Virus record (IMG/VR): IMGVR_UViG_3300005664_000142 | Coordinates: 1 to 20,038 of that record | From: a virus | Strand: one strand, 5' to 3' | Length of the DNA: 20,038 nucleotides | Part shown: positions 1 to 7,833 of the stretch, in pieces | Numbering within the stretch: position 1 is the first letter of the stretch | Layout: the number at the start of each line of letters is the position of its first letter | Notes under the pieces: model-generated | What the model was told of the DNA's origin: nothing | Database searches by the model: none | Seen by the model: only the letters and a program-made list of their open reading frames with translations | Position numbers and translations under genes: made by a program

Positions 1-245
1 AATTCAGGAACTATGAACGAACCCTTGGTTCCTACAAATGAAAAATCTGGCAATGACCAAGGAAGCATCTCAGTTTCAATATCATCATACAAACCCATCA
101 CACGAATTTTACAACGACCAATTCTCTCAGGGTCATTATTATCTTCAACAACTCCATTATATCTTTGGTCATATTTAACACGCAAATCCATATCAACAAA
201 CGACCGAAGTTTTTTAATTAACGAATCCGATAAATTCTCTTTCAC
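1..245 (-). CDS. Baseplate hub / central spike protein, gp5-like OB-fold (partial, 3' end outside window)
   Basis: The first 81 codons of a gene that runs off the left edge. I place the start at a GTG (245-243) whose GTGA overlaps the TGA of the upstream gp27-like gene. A GGAG lies 7 bases upstream, and the same overlap style is used throughout this block. An ATG at codon 19 is an alternative start. Residues 42-81 read as an oligonucleotide-binding barrel: a G-R-C-K-I-R-V-M-G-L-Y strand, then E-M-L-P-W-S-L-P, then a G-S-F-I-V-P strand. This pattern (GR.KVR..G.H, ..LPWA.., G.F.VP) is typical of the N-terminal domain of T4 gp5, P2 gpV and VgrG, which joins the gp27 hub to the membrane-piercing spike. 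The position directly after a gp27-like gene fits that pairing. Whether a lysozyme domain or beta-helix follows cannot be seen. Confidence 0.72.
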   Translation of the reverse strand, partial: MKENLSDSLIKKLRSFVDMDLRVKYDQRYNGVVEDNNDPERIGRCKIRVMGLYDDIETEMLPWSLPDFSFVGTKGSFIVPE

Positions 246-1492
246 TTTTCAACTCCAATCAGTTTGGGCTTAACAATACCATCGTTTTTTATATTAAATC
301 CATTTCTAAACAAAACCAAAACCATTGTGTAATATCCACCAACATGAATATTATGATAAATTCCACCCACCAAATATTCACCCGAATGGATATCATCGAT
401 ACCAACATTCCCTGTTTCTATATCTTTCTGCTTAACAAACGAAACATTTATCTTATCCATCAAATCAATTTTCATGTTTGGTGATATCGTTATAGTTGTG
501 TAATATGAAAATATATTCTTTTTCAAATACAAATTCTGACTAAATGCTAAAAGATAATTGTCATGGACGTTGGAGTTCTGCATATTAAATGTAATGCTGT
601 TATAATTTCCAGTTGTTGGTTTTTTGTTTATTGTATTTGACAATGGATGATAATTAAAATCAACAACAACGTCATTAAAATTAGTAGCATCAAAATAAGT
701 GTAATCAAACCGATATCCACCCGTTCTATTTTCAATCGGCATATTATCAACAAATGTATAATCGCTCTTGAAGAATAAAATCTTGTCTCTATCTTTTTCT
801 GATATCAATGACGAAATAACTTTATCTTGAGTTCCAGCATCCATTGCTAACAAGTCGTTATTGATAGCTACAAATTTTTGTTTTTGGGAACATTTTGTTT
901 TTAATGTAGTGTAATGAAATCTATTGTTCTTGTTACAATAGATAATCGGTATATCTTTTTCTTGATAAAATGAACGTTCAGTTATATTCTTAATAAATGA
1001 AGAATCGTGAATACTTATTTGATACCATATTTGAGAATCATTTGATTTAACTTCTTCTACATATGTTAGTTGTTTGTTCTTTGATACAACTTCTCCAATA
1101 ACTTCCGAAGATGTTCCACGATATGCTGTTTGTGATACTTCACCAAACATATAATCAGTTCTTTGGATAGCTACTAAACTGACGAAATACATTGAATTGC
1201 CTGGAGTATTCTTTTTAACAGCTTTGTTGTTCAAAATATCAAATTCTATTTCTATCGGGTTCTCTTCTTTGTCTTTTGAAAGAATAACTTTAAGAACGGA
1301 ACCATCAACAATCGGATATTCTTCTACAAACAATCCATTATCAACAAATTCCAAATCCAACTCAACGGCAGTGTCGAAAATAAACTCTCGCATTGAAAGA
1401 GATTGTATTTGTTGTGCTCCAATTTCTATTCCATTTATGAAAGCGCGGCAATAATACTGAGCACCTTGAATGTTTGTATCTTGTTGGTTCAT
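242..1492 (-). CDS. Baseplate hub protein, T4 gp27-like
   Basis: A 416-residue protein close to the size of T4 gp27 (about 390 residues), the trimeric hub ring that adapts the threefold spike to the sixfold tube. Residues 51-67 (DNGLFVEEYPIVDGSVL), followed by an E-I-E-F-D-I-L strand at 81-87, resemble the first beta-barrel of gp27/gp44/gpD-type hubs. The rest is beta-rich, with no signal peptide or membrane segment. The ATG at 1492 overlaps the stop of the upstream gp53-like gene (ATGA), and its own TGA overlaps the GTG of the gp5-like gene, so the hub and spike genes are translationally coupled. The hub role is inferred from size, from position beside the gp5-like OB-fold and from weak motif similarity. 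It could be another baseplate protein of the same fold. Confidence 0.6.
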   Translation of the reverse strand: MNQQDTNIQGAQYYCRAFINGIEIGAQQIQSLSMREFIFDTAVELDLEFVDNGLFVEEYPIVDGSVLKVILSKDKEENPIEIEFDILNNKAVKKNTPGNSMYFVSLVAIQRTDYMFGEVSQTAYRGTSSEVIGEVVSKNKQLTYVEEVKSNDSQIWYQISIHDSSFIKNITERSFYQEKDIPIIYCNKNNRFHYTTLKTKCSQKQKFVAINNDLLAMDAGTQDKVISSLISEKDRDKILFFKSDYTFVDNMPIENRTGGYRFDYTYFDATNFNDVVVDFNYHPLSNTINKKPTTGNYNSITFNMQNSNVHDNYLLAFSQNLYLKKNIFSYYTTITISPNMKIDLMDKINVSFVKQKDIETGNVGIDDIHSGEYLVGGIYHNIHVGGYYTMVLVLFRNGFNIKNDGIVKPKLIGVEK

Positions 1493-1848
1493 TTATAATT
1501 CCGAGCAAAGCTAAAGAAATTATCAATATCTCGCTTGCTGGGAATATTTATGAATTCTGTAAGTTTAACTGCGTCTGGATATTTCTCTTCTTGCTCATCA
1601 TCAATAGCAACATCATTCCAAATATCCTCTATCTCCGGGTTACATTTTAATATAATCCACCAATAATCTGTAACGCCAAAGAACTTAAGAGAAATTAAAT
1701 CTGGACGCATGTAATCATTGTATTGTATTCTATATTGTGTGAAGTCATCTCTAAATTTGAATTCATTAAACGCACTATTAACCAAATCTCTTTCCATTAG
1801 CGAATTTCTTACTTCACTTTTGTAATAATTTGTTCTTGAATATTTCAT
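1489..1848 (-). CDS. Baseplate wedge protein, gp53/LysM-like
   Basis: A 119-residue protein. The core, residues about 37-75, reads Y-R-I-Q-Y-N-D-Y-M-R-P-D-L-I-S, then K-F-F-G-V-T-D-Y-W-W-I-I-L-K-C-N. This is the signature of T4 gp53 and related LysM-like baseplate proteins (a module starting a secretion/LysM-like fold, followed by YWWII). The C-terminus has I-N-I-P-S-K-R-D-I-D-N-F-F, matching the usual 'L.IP...DI..F' ending of this family. At 119 residues it is shorter than T4 gp53 (about 196). In T4, gp53 helps hold wedges together around the hub. The start ATG overlaps the TGA of the upstream gene and its stop overlaps the next ATG, consistent with coupled translation within a baseplate operon. 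Confidence 0.66.
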   Translation of the reverse strand: MKYSRTNYYKSEVRNSLMERDLVNSAFNEFKFRDDFTQYRIQYNDYMRPDLISLKFFGVTDYWWIILKCNPEIEDIWNDVAIDDEQEEKYPDAVKLTEFINIPSKRDIDNFFSFARNYK

Positions 1849-2810
1849 GGCGTTTTTGGTTCCACTCTTGGCGAACCTTTGATATTATTCCAAGCATAAC
1901 TCATTTGTTTACCAATACCAGCAATAGGGTTTGATTGTTCGTATTTATCTATTACAACTCTATCATAATTATTGTTTCTTGAAAATCCTGGTCCAAAAAT
2001 CTGACTCTGGACTTCCGAAGAATTTGATACAGGAGTTCCGAATCCTAAAGCTAAGGATGAATATAAACTTTCCACCTGTAAATCAAAATCAACATATGTT
2101 GGATATGTTCCGCCTTCAGAACGCGTGAATTCTTTCGAAAATGTAAAACTACAATTAGTAAGAACCATTTCGGTTTTTTTGAAATATGAGCCAATACTTA
2201 TTCTCAAATGTGGCGGCATTCTTGATGTCATATCATCTGTTATATTTTCTAAAACCGAGGCGGTGGCTGCTCCAACACTATAATCATTATTAACAAACGC
2301 ATACGCACCTTCACCAAGATACGTCCCAACCCGACCGATAGCTGCGCCTGCAACTTCTATAGCATTTGTATTCAACATGAAATTTTCGCGACTTATTATA
2401 GGCAAACAACATTTGGTTAACAAATCACACTTAGAGATGATATCTGGTTCGTCATATGCCCGAAATTTCAAATTCAGTTGAACGTAAGATTTTCCAGGAT
2501 TAAATATTCTCTTTGACCCATATCCTGAGAAGAATGACAAGTTTCTCTGGGTCGCATCCTTAAACATTTTTGCGAATATACCATCACTCGAGTCAGACCA
2601 CCCAAGAACATTCGAATACTCAGCTTGAACAGAATAACTAAATGCTTCTTTAGAAAACCCATCTATCGTTGTTAATGCAGGGCCGTCAAAACTATTTGGA
2701 GGCATTATGTCAATTACAATCTTATGTTCTTGGGCCGCACCCAATGATTCTGGAGCAATTACATCTTTGGTCCCATCTCCACCAATATTTCCATATATAC
2801 TCCAACCCAT
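1845..2810 (-). CDS. Baseplate tube-initiating protein, gp48/gp54-like
   Basis: A 321-residue protein, nearly the length of T4 gp54 (320) and similar to gp48 (about 364). Those proteins cap the hub and start tail tube polymerisation. Visible features: an early P-P-N-S-F-D-G-P segment (37-44), a central small-residue-rich stretch (150-185), and a C-terminal beta region (199-250) with M-P-P-H-L-R-I-S-I-G-S-Y-F then E-G-G-T-Y-P-T-Y-V-D-F-D-L-Q-V-E-S-L. That last segment is typical of tube-fold phage proteins, ending in a strand followed by VESL. It lies downstream of the two tape-measure-like genes, as 48 and 54 lie downstream of 29 in T4. The ATG overlaps the preceding TAA (TAATG). Only one such protein is seen here; whether it does the work of both gp48 and gp54 is inference. 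Confidence 0.6.
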   Translation of the reverse strand: MGWSIYGNIGGDGTKDVIAPESLGAAQEHKIVIDIMPPNSFDGPALTTIDGFSKEAFSYSVQAEYSNVLGWSDSSDGIFAKMFKDATQRNLSFFSGYGSKRIFNPGKSYVQLNLKFRAYDEPDIISKCDLLTKCCLPIISRENFMLNTNAIEVAGAAIGRVGTYLGEGAYAFVNNDYSVGAATASVLENITDDMTSRMPPHLRISIGSYFKKTEMVLTNCSFTFSKEFTRSEGGTYPTYVDFDLQVESLYSSLALGFGTPVSNSSEVQSQIFGPGFSRNNNYDRVVIDKYEQSNPIAGIGKQMSYAWNNIKGSPRVEPKTP

Positions 2811-5239
2811 TATTCACCACCAAATTCAGATTTAACAACATTCGCTAAAGCTGGCATAAAAGTATTTATCCAAAAATTAGAGTCGGAATAGATGTCATAT
2901 TCTTCTATTAGTTCAGGATTAGATATTTCATATTTGCCGGACTTTACAGATGATCTTATTTTGTTAGCATGGTATTCCGGAACAATCATCTCTCCTTTAT
3001 GGACAAATGCTTCTTGGTCCCTGTCTATTTTCCACGAACCAATATCAAATGATTTAATTGTTTCTTTTCCTGGAACAAATCCTTCTTTTTTCTGAAACGC
3101 ATCTATGATTTTTTGTCGTGTTGGTTCATCAAACGATGATAACACACCATCACTTCCAGCAACCGCAATAACCGCTTTCGCATAAGCAACTGGATCATTT
3201 TTATCTTTAGCTGGCGCATATCTCTGCAACGCTTGGGATATCTTTAGATTTTTATAACTTTTAGCTTCAAATAACTGACGATATAATGCTTTTCGTCCCG
3301 ACTCATACGAATCAAATACTAAAAACTTACCACTGTCCGTAGCCATTGTACCAATAACTCCAGGACCATTAATATTGGCTGGTATTGGGCGAATATTTCC
3401 TGGGTTGTTTGCTCGCCAATTAATATTACCTGTTCGTTCTATAAGAGCACCGTCGGTTCTCTTCAACGTTAAAGTCCGTCCTTTAGATGATACAATTTCT
3501 GAAATAGACGTTTTGATTCCAACAGAAGTCATTAACTCTTGTTGGGGTGTTGTTGTGTCTAAATTATCACCAATAGATGTCATTGTTTCTTTTTTCTGTG
3601 GATTAATATTACCCTGCTGATTTGTTACGTTGTCGGCTGGCGACGCCGCCGTTTCCGAGAAATAACTACGAATCTTTTTCATATCATCAAAAAAGACTTC
3701 AAATTTCTTGTCTATTTCTCTCTGCTGTTGAATTTGTTGTTTTTTCAAAGATGCTCGTTCTTGAGTTATCTTTTTTTCAACTTCTCTATTTTGTTGAACA
3801 TTTGGCACATATGTCTCTGGTTGTCTTTCACCAACAACATAGGTTTTATTTCTAACAACTGGTCCGCCAGTCTTTCGTGTTGATATTGCTACCTTACCAA
3901 CATTAGGAACAATCATATAGATGTTCCCATTTTCAACAACAATCTCTCTTTGTCCACCCGTTTTTGTATTTAATTTATATGTCTGTATTCCTGGAAGTTT
4001 TGGGTCTGTCGATTGAATGATTGGATTTCTTCCATTCATTGCTGACAAATATTTTCCTGTAGAACTATCAACAATCGGCTTCCATTCATCACCAGAGTTA
4101 TATTCCCAATAAATGTTTTTGTAGTCTGAGAAATTTGGACGAAGTTCTACCATCGTCCCTTTACTTCTCTCAACATCAATCAACTGTTCGGTCTTAGCAA
4201 CTTTCTCTCTTGCTTCGCCAATATATCCTTCAGTTCGTCCATTTGTTTCTTTCATCTTATCAGAAACTAATGTCATTGATGTGCCGAGAGCAAATAAAGC
4301 AATTCCTAATGGTCCTGGGAGAAATGAACCAACAACATTTATAGTATTTCCAAAAGTGTTCATCAACATGGCCGACAAAGCACCTTGAGCAGCTAACTTA
4401 TCCCCAGCTTGAGAATATTTTGAATAATCAGCAAGTCCTGTCTTAACACCTTTTACCAAATCATAGATAGACATAACAGCACCAATAACAGGTAATGCTT
4501 TTCCACCTAATTTAGTAGCGCCTTTTAACAATCCTCCAGCTTTTCCTACAAGTCCACCCAACTTACTTCCTATTTTAGCGATTCCGCCTATTTTAGAAAG
4601 CGTTGGAAAGTATTTTGCTATTAGTGAAGAAATGATTCCTCCACCCAAAGCTGCTGAAATCAATCCACCAATATTTCCAAAGAAACTCCCCGAATCCTTT
4701 TCTTCTTTAATGTCTCCGAGATTCATGTTTGGAGAATTTGAAAGATTGTCATTGATTCTTTTTAATATAGCTATCTTTTCCGTTTGATATTCATTCTTCT
4801 TATCATCTGTTTTGTAAAAATCTTGAGATGATTGTGAAACTTTTTGTGTTTGTGATTTAATACCAAACAAATTAACTTTTGAAAATACAGCATTACCAAT
4901 TGTTAAACTTGGAAATAGAAACTTAGCAGACGTGATTTTCAGAGTCTTTGGTTTCTCTTTTATTGTTTTTTGTTGTTTAGCAGGTTCAACAATTTTAGAA
5001 ACAGACGAAACTAATTTCTTTTGAATTGTCTTTAATTTATTGGCTTCTTTTAACTCATTACCTTTTAAAGAAGTCTTTGTTTTATTCTTCAACAACCCCC
5101 GAAGAATATTATTAACTGCCTCAAATTCACTGATTTGATTGTCAATAATTTCCGAAGTCTTTTCTAATTCTTTTGCTACATTCTTGTGAGAGGTTTGCAG
5201 TTTGGCGTATTCGGCGTTGAAAAATGTTCTAATATCCAT
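2810..5239 (-). CDS. Tape-measure-like tail protein B with NPGNIR (putative muralytic) domain
   Basis: An 809-residue protein. Order of features: a charged, helix-rich N-terminus (1-100); S-Q-S-S-Q-D-F-Y-K-T-D-D (135-146); a glycine-rich hydrophobic region (185-325); G-G-P-V-V...T-Y-V-V-G-E-R-Q-P-E-T-Y-V-P (458-479), a variant of the tape measure motif GGPV..G..Y.VGE.GPE.F.P; a Q/K-rich coiled coil (483-525); a domain with N-N-P-G-N-I-R (611-617) and a downstream Q-R-Y-A-P...N-D-P..Y (672-685); H-K-G-E-M-I-V-P (747-754); and a C-terminal F-W-I-N-T-F-M-P motif (789-796). The NPGNIR domain occurs in phage virion proteins thought to cut cell walls, so local peptidoglycan digestion during infection is plausible but inferred. 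The gene shares five modules in order with its upstream neighbour and starts on its stop codon (TAATG). Confidence 0.62.
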   Translation of the reverse strand: MDIRTFFNAEYAKLQTSHKNVAKELEKTSEIIDNQISEFEAVNNILRGLLKNKTKTSLKGNELKEANKLKTIQKKLVSSVSKIVEPAKQQKTIKEKPKTLKITSAKFLFPSLTIGNAVFSKVNLFGIKSQTQKVSQSSQDFYKTDDKKNEYQTEKIAILKRINDNLSNSPNMNLGDIKEEKDSGSFFGNIGGLISAALGGGIISSLIAKYFPTLSKIGGIAKIGSKLGGLVGKAGGLLKGATKLGGKALPVIGAVMSIYDLVKGVKTGLADYSKYSQAGDKLAAQGALSAMLMNTFGNTINVVGSFLPGPLGIALFALGTSMTLVSDKMKETNGRTEGYIGEAREKVAKTEQLIDVERSKGTMVELRPNFSDYKNIYWEYNSGDEWKPIVDSSTGKYLSAMNGRNPIIQSTDPKLPGIQTYKLNTKTGGQREIVVENGNIYMIVPNVGKVAISTRKTGGPVVRNKTYVVGERQPETYVPNVQQNREVEKKITQERASLKKQQIQQQREIDKKFEVFFDDMKKIRSYFSETAASPADNVTNQQGNINPQKKETMTSIGDNLDTTTPQQELMTSVGIKTSISEIVSSKGRTLTLKRTDGALIERTGNINWRANNPGNIRPIPANINGPGVIGTMATDSGKFLVFDSYESGRKALYRQLFEAKSYKNLKISQALQRYAPAKDKNDPVAYAKAVIAVAGSDGVLSSFDEPTRQKIIDAFQKKEGFVPGKETIKSFDIGSWKIDRDQEAFVHKGEMIVPEYHANKIRSSVKSGKYEISNPELIEEYDIYSDSNFWINTFMPALANVVKSEFGGE

Positions 5240-6873
5240 TAAGCAACCCCAAATATATTACCAATATCATATGTAACCATTCTGTTCTGAGTCTTTTCTG
5301 TCTTAATCATTGTGGCAAACTTAGGAACGAATTCATCAATCCAGAACTCTTTTCCTAATTGTGATTTTGTAACATATTGAGGAGTCTGTTTTGTATTAAA
5401 TGGTTGGTTTTGTAATTTGGCTGTAGCTCTCAAAGCTTCAGATTGTGCCGCAGGAATAACCATTTCATCTTGGTGTAGAGAAACTTTCATGTCTTTTGGA
5501 ACATTCTTGTCACCAATTCTTCTTGCTGGAGCTGCTGGGGAAGATGAGGGAGAAAAAATAGATTTGACATCTGGAATAAGAGGGATTTTTAGATCACCCA
5601 AACCAATAGCCTTCAATCCACTATTAACTGTCTCCGAACCAGTGTTAATAACCTTCGTCCCAAAGTCCTTAACCACATCTACGGCGGCTCCCGCAACATC
5701 CTTAACTTTGCCTACAACTTTCTTTATACCCTGTTTAATCAATTCTAAAATATTAGACGGCCTAAAGAAATCAATAACCTTTTTGAAAGCGTCTGTGAAA
5801 TATTTGAACAAGTTAGATGATTTTGTATTTTGTTCCCGAATTAATGCAAACATGCTCTCATATACTTTACTGTTATTAGCATATTTGTCTGTGTGGCTTT
5901 GTAGTTTATGGTTTGGAACTATTCTACCTGATTCTCTTGGCTTGAATAATTCCGGTCCTTTTTCACCAACAATATAAGGTTTTCCGGAAATAACTGGACC
6001 ACCTTTTTCTCTTTGTTCAGCATTACCCATTTCATCAAAGTCTTTTGTAAACACACCTGCTTTGATAGAATCATAAATTGTGTAACCAGCTCCTGCAATT
6101 AAAGCAGGGATCAATATTTTCGGATTCTTCAACAACTTTGCCGAATCTTTTAGAACACCCGATGGTTTAAGTTTAGACAATGGTTTGAAAAGACTTCCTA
6201 ATTTTTTGAATTTAGAAAGACCAAACAAACTTCCAGCAACGCCGCCAATTCCAGCACCGGCAGCACCAACAAACATTTTTGCTAAATTCCCAAGACCTCC
6301 AAACAATTCTCCGAAAAGACTTGAGCCGCCATTTGAAAAACTTAGTTTAGATTCAATACTTCTTAATAATTTTAATTCTTCTTCATTACCAGCAGAAACA
6401 TCATCCGTTCTATAAAAATCTTCCGATGATTGAGACTTCTTGTCAATATTAACTGGAACTTTGAAATTTTTAGAATTGACTATTAAATTTCCACGGACAT
6501 TCAAAATAGAATTAGAAACATAAACCTTTTCTAATGAGTCTGTTTTCTCTTTCTTAACTGGCTTAACTAACTCTTTTACTGTCTTTGTTTTTGTTGCTTT
6601 TTCAATTAAAGCCGAAGTTGTTTTAAGAAAAGATGAAATGTTTGTTTCATTCTTCTTTTTCTTTTCTTTCTTCTGGTCAATGTCCGAATGAAAAAGATTT
6701 AATTGGTCAACAGTTGTTCTTATTGTCTTTGTTAACTTCTTAGCTTTGTCAGAATTCTTACTCTGAACATCATTTATATTTTTGGCAGCTTCTAACTGAG
6801 ACGCAGCAATCTTGTTCGTTGCTGCTAATGCCTCATTTAACATATTTGTAATATCTGCAGGAGTTCCAGCCAT
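5239..6873 (-). CDS. Tape-measure-like tail protein A
   Basis: A 544-residue protein, near the size of T4 tape measure gp29 (590). Tape measure proteins span the tail lumen and set its length. The N-terminus (1-110) is helical and lysine-rich. S-Q-S-S-E-D-F-Y-R-T-D-D lies at 147-158, a hydrophobic glycine/alanine region follows at 185-270, and then G-G-P-V-I-S-G-K-P-Y-I-V-G-E-K-G-P-E-L-F (291-310) with K-P..S-G-R-I-V-P-N. This is a textbook tape measure motif. Late in the protein are H-Q-D-E-M-V-I-P (467-474) and a terminal F-W-I-D-E-F-V-P (510-517). All these blocks recur in the next gene, so the two are paralogs. The ATG at 6873 has no convincing Shine-Dalgarno sequence. Which paralog is the true ruler cannot be settled from sequence alone; this one has the cleaner motif. 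Confidence 0.68.
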   Translation of the reverse strand: MAGTPADITNMLNEALAATNKIAASQLEAAKNINDVQSKNSDKAKKLTKTIRTTVDQLNLFHSDIDQKKEKKKKNETNISSFLKTTSALIEKATKTKTVKELVKPVKKEKTDSLEKVYVSNSILNVRGNLIVNSKNFKVPVNIDKKSQSSEDFYRTDDVSAGNEEELKLLRSIESKLSFSNGGSSLFGELFGGLGNLAKMFVGAAGAGIGGVAGSLFGLSKFKKLGSLFKPLSKLKPSGVLKDSAKLLKNPKILIPALIAGAGYTIYDSIKAGVFTKDFDEMGNAEQREKGGPVISGKPYIVGEKGPELFKPRESGRIVPNHKLQSHTDKYANNSKVYESMFALIREQNTKSSNLFKYFTDAFKKVIDFFRPSNILELIKQGIKKVVGKVKDVAGAAVDVVKDFGTKVINTGSETVNSGLKAIGLGDLKIPLIPDVKSIFSPSSSPAAPARRIGDKNVPKDMKVSLHQDEMVIPAAQSEALRATAKLQNQPFNTKQTPQYVTKSQLGKEFWIDEFVPKFATMIKTEKTQNRMVTYDIGNIFGVA

Positions 6874-6892
6874 ATAGATATTTAGTTACAAA

Positions 6893-7591
6893 TTAAATTC
6901 TATCTGTCCACCAAGAATTGAATGGGTCTTTTGGAGCGCATTCCGTAGCTCCTGGTTCATATAAAAATTGTTTTTTCTCATCATCAATAATATCATTTAA
7001 TGCGTAAATATCTTGAACATTTACTCCCGAAGCAGATGTTGTAATATAGTCTCCCATATTAAACAACTCCTCACTTACAAGATACCCTTTGTTCTTAAAT
7101 TCAATCAGTTGTAGTGTCCAAGTATGCTTACCTTGAAGAAAAATATTATCTTCTTCTTTGACCATATTGACTTCATAAAACTTGTCATTATATTTGGCAT
7201 AAACGATATCACCAATCTTAGGAGAATAACTTGGATAGAATCCTGAAGTTCCTGAAGAGTGATATTGAGAAGCTACAGTGAAATGAATCATACTAATGTA
7301 GATTGGAAAATTATCAATAACAATGGTCCCCAAAGAAGAAAACATCTTCTCTTCTTTAGGGAGTTCGTAGTGAGCATTATAATCAAATGCTCTTTGAATA
7401 ACTCTCGCATTATCCTCACCATATAACTTATCTGCTGAAATAGAAACTGTGTAATATCTCATAGGAACAGCGTGGTGATTGAATCCTTCCATTTGAAGAA
7501 CATCATACAACTCACGCTCACAATCATACGCAGAAACACACTTCACGAAAAAGTTTTTATTTGGTAGCGGATTCCAATCATCATAGCTCAT
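6893..7591 (-). CDS. Neck / head-tail connector protein, gp14-like
   Basis: A 232-residue protein (T4 gp14 is 256). Supporting pattern: an early V-P-M-R-Y-Y-T-V segment (42-49) that resembles the 'YLPR.Y' strand of gp14 relatives; the acidic F-D-Y-N-A-H-Y-E-L segment; P-K-I-G-D-I-V-Y-A-K-Y-N-D-K-F-Y-E-V at 124-141 (family pattern 'P..GD.IY....LFEI'); a following Q-G-K-H-T-W-T-L-Q-L-I-E-F strand pair; and an acidic, D/P-rich C-terminus ending W-W-T-D-R-I. In T4, gp13 and gp14 form the neck that joins the filled head to the tail. Its place between a baseplate/chaperone gene and the tape measure genes is unlike T4, so the call rests on motifs, not position. The start ATG lies 8 bases after the stop of the small overlapping ORF. 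Confidence 0.55.
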   Translation of the reverse strand: MSYDDWNPLPNKNFFVKCVSAYDCERELYDVLQMEGFNHHAVPMRYYTVSISADKLYGEDNARVIQRAFDYNAHYELPKEEKMFSSLGTIVIDNFPIYISMIHFTVASQYHSSGTSGFYPSYSPKIGDIVYAKYNDKFYEVNMVKEEDNIFLQGKHTWTLQLIEFKNKGYLVSEELFNMGDYITTSASGVNVQDIYALNDIIDDEKKQFLYEPGATECAPKDPFNSWWTDRI

Positions 7592-7599
7592 ACTTCTAT

Positions 7600-7833
7600 T
7601 TACTTCTTCCCTAACATATCCATCAAATTAACATTACTCTTGTTTCCTGACATACTCTCATTTCTCTTCTGAATGTAATTATCAAGACGCTCTTTCAAAG
7701 ATAGAACTTCATAAAAATCTCTATCTTCAATATTAGTTATATGAGCATGGATAGCCAAAGAAAACTCAATGTCCAGTATCTGGTCTATGGTTATACTTGG
7801 GAAGAAAGAACTCAGAGTGAAATCGAACCTCAA
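7600..7833 (-). CDS. Small +1-frame protein overlapping the gp26-like gene (TTG start or frameshift extension)
   Basis: A 77-codon ORF that shares 68 bases with the end of the gp26-like gene, in the +1 frame. The proposed TTG start (7833-7831) sits just after an in-frame TAA (7836-7834) and 9 bases after a strong AGGAGG. The N-terminal part, S-S-F-F-P-S-I-T-I-D-Q-I-L-D-I-E-F-S-L-A, followed by A-H-I-T-N, then a helical S-L-K-E-R-L-D-N-Y-I, reads as a natural continuation of a gp26-like protein rather than a random overlap. It may be (a) an independently translated subunit, (b) a C-terminal extension made by ribosomal frameshifting, as in many tail assembly chaperones, or (c) the product of a gene split by an old frameshift. 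The ORF is clearly coding-like outside the overlap, but how it is expressed is unresolved. Confidence 0.6.
   Translation of the reverse strand: MRFDFTLSSFFPSITIDQILDIEFSLAIHAHITNIEDRDFYEVLSLKERLDNYIQKRNESMSGNKSNVNLMDMLGKK

Noticed and set aside
1490-1497. TATAAATG at the gp53/gp27-like junction
   Set aside because: One mismatch to the late promoter, formed by the coding overlap itself, and too close to the start codon to serve it.
5417-5977. 186-codon plus-strand ORF
   Set aside because: It lies wholly inside the tape-measure-like gene, is antisense, and shows no domain or ribosome site; it is a shadow of the real frame.
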